Made by a program: the position numbers and the translations under genes. The notes beneath the pieces were generated by a model, which was not told the DNA's origin, ran no database searches, and was given only the letters and a program-made list of their open reading frames with translations. Positions 57,525 to 64,000 of a stretch of DNA of 64,000 bases are shown here, one piece after another; position 1 is the first letter of the stretch; the number at the start of each line of letters is the position of its first letter. Source of the DNA: Maribacter cobaltidurans. Its GTDB lineage: Bacteria > Bacteroidota > Bacteroidia > Flavobacteriales > Flavobacteriaceae. The stretch lies in assembly GCF_002269385.1 (NCBI RefSeq), contig NZ_CP022957.1, positions 2,661,001 to 2,725,000 of the forward strand. Reading direction: 5' to 3'.

Positions 57525-57968
57525 ATGGAAAGAAAACAATTTTTACGAAGTTTGGGTGCCGGTGCCGCGTTTGCCATTGTTTTTCCGTGTGTTCAAGGCT
57601 GTTCCAAAGATGGTAACGGAGACGTTTCCCCAGAGGATATGAGACCGATACCTACCGGAATCGATTTTACGATAGACCTTAGCTCCAACGAGGGTAATGG
57701 CTTACAGAACAACGGCGATTATATTTTGAAGGACTATGTGGTCGTAGTTAAAAATTTAGAAGGTAATTTTGTGGCGGCCAGTCAGATATGCAGCCATCAA
57801 CAGACCGAGGAAGTTAGGTTTGTGGAGAACGACGGCGGTATTTACTATTGTTCTACCCATGGCGCACGCTTTGACCAAACCGGAAAGCCCTTAAACAGTA
57901 TTACGAGCAACCCTTTAAAAATATTCCAGACTGAACTTACGGGAAACCTACTTCGGGTCTTTGAATGA
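57525..57968 (+). CDS. Rieske [2Fe-2S] protein, exported
   Basis: A 147-residue protein with a twin-charged start (ERKQFLRSLGAGAAFAIVF) leading to a lipobox-like FPCVQGC near 21-27, so it is exported, probably as a lipoprotein. The cluster motifs are CSHQQTEEV near 97-105 and CSTHGARFD near 117-125, the CxH and CxxH pair. The overall form is that of small soluble Rieske domains (about 110 residues). It is divergent from the copper block and convergent with the DUF6503-like gene. It may be an electron partner of the periplasmic cytochromes. Confidence 0.86.
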   Translation: MERKQFLRSLGAGAAFAIVFPCVQGCSKDGNGDVSPEDMRPIPTGIDFTIDLSSNEGNGLQNNGDYILKDYVVVVKNLEGNFVAASQICSHQQTEEVRFVENDGGIYYCSTHGARFDQTGKPLNSITSNPLKIFQTELTGNLLRVFE

Positions 57969-57979
57969 ATTAGACTGAG

Positions 57980-58744
57980 CTAAGGTTTGGGTATCGTTTT
58001 GATTTTCACATTTTTCAATTGAATGAGTGAGAGTTCTTCCAGTTGGTCATTTTCAAAAGCCTTCTCGATTTCATCAAAATCAATGCCGTCTTTTATTTTA
58101 GGTTGTAGGTTACGGTAATCCTGTATTACGACCCCATTAACGTTGCGCTGGTTGTATGCTTCCCGAAACCGCATTCCCCCTTTGCCGGTAAAGTATTTGT
58201 AAGCCAGATAATCCATACTATAATCCTCAACATCGAACCAATAGAGGAACACATCCTCAAAATCATCGCCACCGCCCTCTTGTTTGAAAGTAATACGGAT
58301 TTTATAGTACTCCTTACCTTTTATCAAGCTTCTACCTTGGTCTTCTACAATGACCGCGGGGTCTTTGAGCCATAATGGAAGAAATGCAAAATACATCACT
58401 GAATTTACCGAATTGGTATAGGCTTTCTCTCTTTTTTCGGTAAGGCTTATCAAGGTATCGGCCACATAGCGGACCAGCCCCTTATTGGTATAGACATCCC
58501 GTATTTCCGTGCCATCGCCTTTCTTGCCGATTCTTGTGTATTCAAATCGCCCTTGGTTTCTTTTGTATGTATACTGATAATCCCTAAAATCAAATGAAGC
58601 CTTTGCATTTTTCAATTTTTCGGTTCCCGAAACCGCTATGGCCTTATCGATGATATCTTGTTGCGCAAAGGAAAGACTAAAAGATAGTATGGATATGATT
58701 ATTGGAATCGAAAAAAAGAATGGTTTGTTGCTTACTTGTTTCAT
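57980..58744 (-). CDS. DUF6503-like exported protein
   Basis: A 254-residue protein from ATG 58744, which gives a clear signal peptide (FFFSIPIIISILSFSLSFAQQ); ATG 58783 would add 13 residues, and the frame is open further up into the next gene. The mature part begins DIIDKAIAVSGTEKLKNAKASFDFRDYQY, then FEYTRIGKKGDGTEIRDVYT, and has EDVFLYWFDVEDYSMDYLAYKY. This matches the DUF6503 / outer-membrane lipoprotein-sorting-like beta fold of Bacteroidota. Role unknown; it lies directly downstream of the spermidine-synthase fusion. Confidence 0.72.
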   Translation of the reverse strand: MKQVSNKPFFFSIPIIISILSFSLSFAQQDIIDKAIAVSGTEKLKNAKASFDFRDYQYTYKRNQGRFEYTRIGKKGDGTEIRDVYTNKGLVRYVADTLISLTEKREKAYTNSVNSVMYFAFLPLWLKDPAVIVEDQGRSLIKGKEYYKIRITFKQEGGGDDFEDVFLYWFDVEDYSMDYLAYKYFTGKGGMRFREAYNQRNVNGVVIQDYRNLQPKIKDGIDFDEIEKAFENDQLEELSLIQLKNVKIKTIPKP

Positions 58745-58814
58745 ATAGTTCTTGATCGGTCCAGTTGTTTTTTGGTAATTCATTTTATTTCTTGTTTGTT
58801 GGTATTCCCTTATT

Positions 58815-61355
58815 CTATTCATCAATAGCTTTGGTCTCCGTCTGTAAAAAGTCCGGTGCCAAGAACTGTATCTGTTCCCGTATTTTTTTTGCCTTATCTT
58901 CTTCCCCGGTACTGACATATCGCAAATAACGATGGTAAAGCGCCCCCACTTTTACAAATCGAATTTCTTCCTCTGCCAAGTTGGAAAGATAGGGGTCTTT
59001 CCCAGCAGGAAGATTAGTATTTAATAAGGTCAACAAATCATCCAACTCCTTGCCTGTAATATAGCTTGCACTGCCCGAATTGGCTTGTTGCGATAGAATA
59101 GGTGCCTTAAATTCAACAGACCTTCTGTCATCGGTATTCAGTTCAACACCCGACAACCGATTTCTAATGGCCTCCAAGTTACCTAGATAAAAAAGACCGG
59201 CCATGTGGTTGTTTTCCGGGTCAATTTGCTTACCCACTACATGGACAATATTTTTGCGTAAGGTATTATCGTTAAGCTGTGAGCCTGCTTCCTGGCCAAC
59301 GAGTACGATACTGGCCCGGTCCGTGGAAAAATCGGCCCGCCAGAGTGTCACTTGTGGATAAACGGCTGCAAATGTAGCGGCAATGGTATTGAAGTTCTCA
59401 GGTGTAAGCTGGTATAGCGGTAACCATTGCGCAAAGATGCCACCGGGCGATAATCGCTTTTTAACTTGTTCAAAATGCTCAAGGGTGTAAAGACTTCCCG
59501 TACCCGCATGCCACGGGGTAAAAAGGTCTCCGATAATAACGTCGAATTTCTTATTGGCGCCCAGAAGAAAGTTTCTGGCATCGTCAGCTACGATATGCGC
59601 CCGTTTATCTTTGAAAAGTCCATTGGTCCAAGGTGAAAAATAACGTTTTGCCGCAGTAACCACGTTGGACACCAGTTCAACGGCTACTACATTTTCTACA
59701 TCATGATTAAACGCGGCACCTGCCGTGATGCCGGTACCCAGTCCCAAAAACGCCACATTTTTAGGTGCTGAATGTATCATAAGCGGAACATGGGCCTGCA
59801 TTTGCTCGACCAAAAACGATTTCGAATCCCCGAGCACATAAAAATTATCTAATCGCATCTCTAAATTTCCCGCCAATTGTATTATAGAGACGACACCGTC
59901 GCTTGATTGCCAATAATCCAGTACTTTTTCTCCTGTTTTCAATTGTACAAGAGGTGGGTTTTTCAACACGAATATTCCGAAAATCAATGCAACTGGTAAT
60001 AAAAGTTGAATAATTTTCTTTTTTCCGGATGCTGGGAAAACAATCAATAGAGCTAAGATGCCATACAGAACAGCAATGATTTTTATACTATTCCAGAGGC
60101 CGACCAAATCAAATAGAACAAAACCTGCCACTACCGGTCCCACAAAGCCGCCCAACGAATTGTAGAGTACTAATTTGCCCGCGATTATCCCAGATGGCAT
60201 ATGGATTGTAGGGGCCGCTTTCAACAGAAAGGGAAACACGGCACCTAAAATAATAGTTGGAGGCATAATTACTATTAGGCTTAGTTTAAAGACGGACCAT
60301 ATATATGTAAGCCAAGATGCGTTCACTGCAAGGTACTCAAGTCCGTTTGTCACAGTACTGAATACCGTTGGAGATATTCCTATCAAAATTGCGGCCGAGG
60401 CCAACAATAAGATCAAAAATTTTGTTGACGGCGCCCTTAGCCTTACCAGCACATGGGATAAAATACCGCCAAGCCCTAGGGATAAAAGGAACACTACCAA
60501 TATTGCAGCGAACGAATAGACCGAATTTTGTAAAACTTGGGCTAACATTTTAGTCCATAAGGTTTCGGCCGCTAGTGCCAAGGCCCCGGAAAAAAAGGCG
60601 ACCGTGATGAATTGGCCATAACCCAATTCGGATGTAGCGTAAGTGGATTTTTCGTGCTTTTCAGGCCAATCGAAGGCTTCAAGAGCAGCTGGGTGGGGAG
60701 TCTTATAAAAGCGGTCGATAACAAGCGCCAGAACCCCTACGGAAAGAGCCAGGGCCATGGCAAAGCCATAGGTTGCACTGACCCCGTACCTAGCTAACAA
60801 ATAAAACGCGGCAGCAAAAGCACCTAGAGCGGCCCCTAAGGTATTTACGGCATACAAAATCGTTCCACGTCTTGAAAGGTCAATTCGATTTTTCCCGATG
60901 TACTGTGCCAAAACGGGAAAGGTGCCTCCCATTAAAAATGAAGGAAAAAAAAGTAATGAAATACCAAATACAAACTTGATGACTAAGAGAACGCTTCTTG
61001 AAACCCCTAAAAAAGATACGATATCAGAATAGTACTTTTCGTAGAAATGGAGGCCAGGAACCAACAAGAGTGCCGTTACGGCAATACCTAGCTCCATAAA
61101 GCCATATAAGCGAAGTGGACGTTTAAAACGGGCGGAAGCCTTGCCAAAAAACCGTCCCCCAAGGGCCAATCCGAGAAAAAAAGCGGATAATGTTGCAGCT
61201 GTTGCATACGCCGCATTCCCGAAAACAAGTCCCAGCCGGTACATCCAAATCACTTGGAATATAAGGCCAGCGGTGCCGGACAACAAAAACAAGGCACATA
61301 AGAAAATGAAGCTTCCAGAACGTTCAAATTTTGGAATCGCTAACAGGTTTTTCAT
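58815..61355 (-). CDS. Membrane protein fused to a spermidine-synthase-like domain
   Basis: An 846-residue protein from ATG 61355 (a longer frame from 61388 adds 11 unlike residues). Residues about 10-480 form twelve or more membrane helices of MFS-like type (LFLLSGTAGLIFQVIWMYRLGLVFGN opening, split to fit as SGTAGLIFQVIWMYRLG). Residues about 530-780 hold a SAM-binding fold: VAFLGLGTGITAGAAF, then VVAVELVSNVV, DARNFLL and DVIIGDLFTPW, the pattern of polyamine synthases. Such fused MFS/spermidine synthase proteins are known in many bacteria; whether they make polyamines is not settled. Confidence 0.84.
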   Translation of the reverse strand: MKNLLAIPKFERSGSFIFLCALFLLSGTAGLIFQVIWMYRLGLVFGNAAYATAATLSAFFLGLALGGRFFGKASARFKRPLRLYGFMELGIAVTALLLVPGLHFYEKYYSDIVSFLGVSRSVLLVIKFVFGISLLFFPSFLMGGTFPVLAQYIGKNRIDLSRRGTILYAVNTLGAALGAFAAAFYLLARYGVSATYGFAMALALSVGVLALVIDRFYKTPHPAALEAFDWPEKHEKSTYATSELGYGQFITVAFFSGALALAAETLWTKMLAQVLQNSVYSFAAILVVFLLSLGLGGILSHVLVRLRAPSTKFLILLLASAAILIGISPTVFSTVTNGLEYLAVNASWLTYIWSVFKLSLIVIMPPTIILGAVFPFLLKAAPTIHMPSGIIAGKLVLYNSLGGFVGPVVAGFVLFDLVGLWNSIKIIAVLYGILALLIVFPASGKKKIIQLLLPVALIFGIFVLKNPPLVQLKTGEKVLDYWQSSDGVVSIIQLAGNLEMRLDNFYVLGDSKSFLVEQMQAHVPLMIHSAPKNVAFLGLGTGITAGAAFNHDVENVVAVELVSNVVTAAKRYFSPWTNGLFKDKRAHIVADDARNFLLGANKKFDVIIGDLFTPWHAGTGSLYTLEHFEQVKKRLSPGGIFAQWLPLYQLTPENFNTIAATFAAVYPQVTLWRADFSTDRASIVLVGQEAGSQLNDNTLRKNIVHVVGKQIDPENNHMAGLFYLGNLEAIRNRLSGVELNTDDRRSVEFKAPILSQQANSGSASYITGKELDDLLTLLNTNLPAGKDPYLSNLAEEEIRFVKVGALYHRYLRYVSTGEEDKAKKIREQIQFLAPDFLQTETKAIDE

Positions 61356-61392
61356 AAAAAATGTAATTGACAACTTTGCCTTCAGCAAACTT

Positions 61393-61431
61393 AAAAAGAA
61401 AAGAGGCCCTAAAAAGCCTCCTCTCTTTTTT
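61393..61431 (-). terminator. Hairpin terminator after the SusD gene
   Basis: On the minus strand GAGGC (61420-61416) pairs with GCCTC (61407-61403), preceded by an A/G-rich arm and followed by TTTTCTTTTT. It lies just after the SusD stop (61453) in reading direction. T runs are present on both sides, so it may act in both directions, but the only transcript approaching it is that of SusC/SusD. Confidence 0.7.
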
Positions 61432-61452
61432 GTATGACATTTTCAAATATTT

Positions 61453-62790
61453 TCAATCCAAACAGCCAACATAATTGGGGTTGTTCGATTCTGACTGTGG
61501 GACTAGAAATTTAAGATTGGGATTATATTCCCCTCCCTTGAAATAAGGCCCCCATGGAAACACACTTGAGGGCATCATATCATAAACATCCACAAGTCTT
61601 CTTAGGTCTCCCAGTCGATGACCTGTACTGAACAACCAAAAGGCACGTTCTGAAAAATGGGCCAGCAACAGGTCTTCGCCACTAATTCCTGAGAGGTCTA
61701 ACTCTGATAGACCCATTGCGGCCCTAAGTTCATTATGTATATTCTCGACGGTTTGGGCATCATCTGCACTAGCGGCCGCCTCGGCTTCGATCAACCTTGC
61801 TTCTATTCCTGAGGCCAAGGCCACGGGTACACTGGAGGAATTGAATTTGAGTTGGTTGTAATACAGGGTAATATCATCTTGTCCAAATTCCGTGCCCCCG
61901 TCCCAAGGTGTCCGGGGATCCATAGCGGAGCGGTACATTAGACCATTGCCGCCTTTGCCATCTGCTATAGAAAACTGACGGCGAACAGTGGTCATTATAT
62001 AAATACCGTTCTCTTGTCTACGACTGTTGTCTGATTGTTCAATATTGTAAACAAAATCTGATGGAACAGCAGATACTTCGCCAGCCGCGGCATCAATTTG
62101 TCCTAGGCCCAAAAGGGAGCGGGCCTTGCCTAACCGCCCCAGGTTGGCCAATTTATCGTTGCTGCCGGCGTTGGTGATGGCTTGATCAAACCATTCGACC
62201 GCAGCATTAAACATTTGCTCAGTAGTCAAAGGCTCGCCATAGATCAATTCACCTCCGTCGGCAGGTGCCTTGCTAAAGGGAACCCCACCGCAAAAGGTTT
62301 CTGCGAACATGACATAGGCATACCCAACGATACTTTGCATCTCGCTTTCCACTTCTGGATTTCCGCCGAAATTGGCAAGAAGGTCTATAGTAGTTTCGGC
62401 CCCGGTTCGTGATCTGTGCAGGTTACCATAAATTGTATTTATGTCACCGTTAATATCTTGAAGGTTTCGGGTATCAGCCTCACGTCTAGTGGGGAAGGTT
62501 CCAGAATAACTATACTCATCAGCCATAAGGCCGCTCATAACGATTAGGCCCGTGGTAGCCCCATGGCCTGCTGCGGAACCGCTCATGGCCACGGCAAGAT
62601 CTCCCAAAGAACCCGCGCGCAGGGTTTGTATACCGGCTTCGCTATTAAGCGATTCCGGTGTAACAATATCAGGATCTGTAACTTCTACCACCGAATCGCA
62701 AGATATACTCAACGATGTAAGTACAACCAAAACAACGACATTAAAGATCAATCTGGAATAGTTGTTTTTTATTTTCAGTAATGTTCTCAT
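61453..62790 (-). CDS. SusD/RagB-family nutrient-uptake lipoprotein
   Basis: A 445-residue outer-membrane lipoprotein. The signal (LIFNVVVLVVLTSLSISCDS) has the lipobox Cys near residue 30. The body is helical TPR-like, with LADEYSYSGTFPTRREAD near 88-105, then YAYVMFAETFCGGVPFS, the SusD hallmark, and FSERAFWLFSTGHRLGDLRRL near 380-400. It is shorter than many SusD proteins (about 500). It binds its ligand on the cell surface and closes the SusC barrel next to it. The ligand cannot be told; no glycosidase follows. Confidence 0.9.
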   Translation of the reverse strand: MRTLLKIKNNYSRLIFNVVVLVVLTSLSISCDSVVEVTDPDIVTPESLNSEAGIQTLRAGSLGDLAVAMSGSAAGHGATTGLIVMSGLMADEYSYSGTFPTRREADTRNLQDINGDINTIYGNLHRSRTGAETTIDLLANFGGNPEVESEMQSIVGYAYVMFAETFCGGVPFSKAPADGGELIYGEPLTTEQMFNAAVEWFDQAITNAGSNDKLANLGRLGKARSLLGLGQIDAAAGEVSAVPSDFVYNIEQSDNSRRQENGIYIMTTVRRQFSIADGKGGNGLMYRSAMDPRTPWDGGTEFGQDDITLYYNQLKFNSSSVPVALASGIEARLIEAEAAASADDAQTVENIHNELRAAMGLSELDLSGISGEDLLLAHFSERAFWLFSTGHRLGDLRRLVDVYDMMPSSVFPWGPYFKGGEYNPNLKFLVPQSESNNPNYVGCLD

Positions 62791-62809
62791 TTTCTTAGAT
62801 TTTTTAATG

Positions 62810-64000
62810 TTAAAAAGATAGGTTTAGCCTTGCTTTCCAAGAACGCACGGGTGGTTGACTGAGAAATTCCTCAGTAGTAAAATTGGCTTGCCCCTCAGAA
62901 CTTATTTCGGGATCAAGTCCCGTGTAGTCGGTCCATACACCCAAGTTTTGCCCGGAAAGCGTCAGGCTTATACGGTCAAAACCAAGTTGACTCGAAAAGG
63001 TGACAGGCGCATTATAGGTCAACGAAATTTCACGAAGCCTCCAAAACGAAGCATCTTCAATATAACCAGCATTAGTGCCCAAAAATTTTGATGCAACGGC
63101 CCTTGCCTGATCGGCAAGCGAGGCATTGGGATCGTTCAGTTCTTGGTTGTTACTATTCCCGTTTCGCCAAGAACCGGTGTTGTTATAAAGTTTTTGACCA
63201 CCCCTGTAGTTTAGGAGTCCTCTTAGCACAAATTGATTTTCGAAAAAACTAAGTGTTGGGGTAAATGAAATATCAGTAGTGGCAAACGGCGTACCTAAGT
63301 ACCCTACTTCCCCAACTTGTATCTCATCCTGCCCAATGAAACCATCGCCATTGGCATCGTTAAAAGTATAGGTTTCATCCCAGTAACCGCCAAGGGGAAA
63401 GCCTTCAACGTGACGTTGTTGACCAAAAATGACCGGTTGTATGCCCTCACCCAATTCTATCAATTCATTATCTATGAACGAACCCACAAAATCCACCCCA
63501 AAGAAAAACTTATCGGTTTCGATGATTCTTGTATTCAATCCAATTTCAATACCCGAGTTTTTAACGGAACCCAAATTTTCAAAGCGCCCTTCGCCCACGC
63601 CGAGCGATAAGGGCAATTGCCTAAATATAAGAGCATCTTCGGTACGTTTATTAAAATAGGTCATTTCAAAGCCAATTTTTTCGGACAATAGTTTCGCATC
63701 AAAGCCGAACTCAACTTCCGTTGACCGCTCTGGGGTTAAGTCGGAGTTTCCAACGCTGCCAATAGTGACCCCGGTAACACTTTGTCCGTCCAGTGTAGCG
63801 GCTATGGGATTGAAAAACCTCAGCGCATCATTGGTGCCCGGTTGTACCCCCGAGGCTCCCCAGGCTCCCCTAAGCCGTAACGAGCTTATGCCATATTTGT
63901 CGGAATCATTGAAAAATTCTTCTTCCGAAATCAGCCAAGAAGCACTCACTTTGGGGTAAAATACCGAATTGAACGAGGCACCAAAAGAACTCCCGCGATC
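62810..64000 (-). CDS. SusC/RagA TonB-dependent outer-membrane protein, C-terminal part
   Basis: The frame runs from the right window edge to a stop at 62810, giving about 396 residues of the C-terminal barrel. Family motifs are seen: SLRLRGAWGASGVQPGTND, then TPERSTEVEFGFDAKLL, SLGVGEGRFENLGSVKNSGIE and WRLREISLTYNAP, ending PPVRSWKARLNLSF with terminal Phe. A GTG near 63949 is not a true start because the frame stays open through SVFYPKVSASW to the edge. It should form the TonB-driven pore together with the SusD 19 bases downstream. The N-terminal plug lies outside the window. Confidence 0.93.
   Translation of the reverse strand, partial: DRGSSFGASFNSVFYPKVSASWLISEEEFFNDSDKYGISSLRLRGAWGASGVQPGTNDALRFFNPIAATLDGQSVTGVTIGSVGNSDLTPERSTEVEFGFDAKLLSEKIGFEMTYFNKRTEDALIFRQLPLSLGVGEGRFENLGSVKNSGIEIGLNTRIIETDKFFFGVDFVGSFIDNELIELGEGIQPVIFGQQRHVEGFPLGGYWDETYTFNDANGDGFIGQDEIQVGEVGYLGTPFATTDISFTPTLSFFENQFVLRGLLNYRGGQKLYNNTGSWRNGNSNNQELNDPNASLADQARAVASKFLGTNAGYIEDASFWRLREISLTYNAPVTFSSQLGFDRISLTLSGQNLGVWTDYTGLDPEISSEGQANFTTEEFLSQPPVRSWKARLNLSF

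Noticed and set aside
1..64000. Insertion sequences, integrases, tRNA attachment sites or CRISPR arrays as signs of a mobile island
   Set aside because: None was recognised anywhere in the window; transfer is suggested only by remnants and archaeal-type enzymes.

Overview
The window reads as a chromosomal segment of a marine-type member of Bacteroidota, probably class Flavobacteriia. The reasons are a SusC/SusD pair at the right edge, several Bacteroidota-specific small families (HYC_CC_PP-like, DUF5676-like, the short AraC regulator with a Cys-x2-Cys head), promoters of the TTG/TAnnTTTG type, and little use of strong Shine-Dalgarno sites. No tRNA, rRNA, CRISPR array, transposase or integrase was found. 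Species cannot be named from the sequence alone.

Left part, about 1-20.8 kb, all genes on the + strand: metal and ion homeostasis. It begins with the end of a K+ channel and a bestrophin-like channel. A divalent-metal block follows: a CPC-type (P1B-2) ATPase, an SPC/HEGxT-type (P1B-4) ATPase, a Fur-family regulator, two CDF transporters and a CaCA antiporter. A tandem Usp closes that block. Next is an exported redox operon of di-heme oxidoreductase, Rieske protein and outer-membrane barrel. Then comes a mer-like thiol-metal cluster: ArsR regulator with a clear operator, MerT-MerP fusion, MerA-like flavoprotein, methyltransferase, GDCCVxC protein, CsoR-family regulator with a TACTGGGGG operator, Cys-rich thioredoxin-like protein, outer-membrane protein, exported HMA protein, MerT-like protein and NHL lipoprotein. 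Two gene ruins lie here, of a lipoamide-dehydrogenase-like gene and of another P1B-2 ATPase, so the block has been remodelled.

Middle and right, about 20.8-57.1 kb, every gene on the minus strand. Read in the direction of transcription it starts with a copper/periplasm block at 57.1-51.5 kb: HYC_CC_PP-like protein, HMA-AraC regulator, two cytochromes c, a porin, Met-rich and His-rich proteins, a copper chaperone and two SHOCT proteins. An energy-stress block at 50.5-26.8 kb follows: Usp, NDH-2, NhaA, archaeal-type GAPDH, class I aldolase, dicarboxylate symporter, alpha-amylase, glucan phosphorylase, acetate kinase, phosphoketolase, D-lactate dehydrogenase, tandem Usp, K+ channel, ATP-cone/PD-(D/E)xK nuclease, MBL RNA-processing-type nuclease, AMP phosphorylase and class III-like PRPP synthetase. 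It ends with a CopB-type (CPH, P1B-3) ATPase, a frameshifted MFS transporter, a phospholipase D/cardiolipin synthase and a flavin-reductase-like protein.

Working together, the energy block looks like a substrate-level ATP module. Glycogen or maltodextrin is phosphorolysed; sugar phosphates are cleaved by phosphoketolase to acetyl-phosphate; acetate kinase makes ATP; D-lactate dehydrogenase and NDH-2 reoxidise NADH; and AMP/RNA breakdown is routed through ribose 1,5-bisphosphate. Usp proteins at both ends suggest a starvation, hypoxia or de-energisation programme. This role is inferred from gene content.

The right edge, 57.5-64 kb, holds a Rieske protein, a DUF6503-like exported protein, a membrane-spermidine-synthase fusion, a terminator and a SusD/SusC pair, the SusC cut by the window end.
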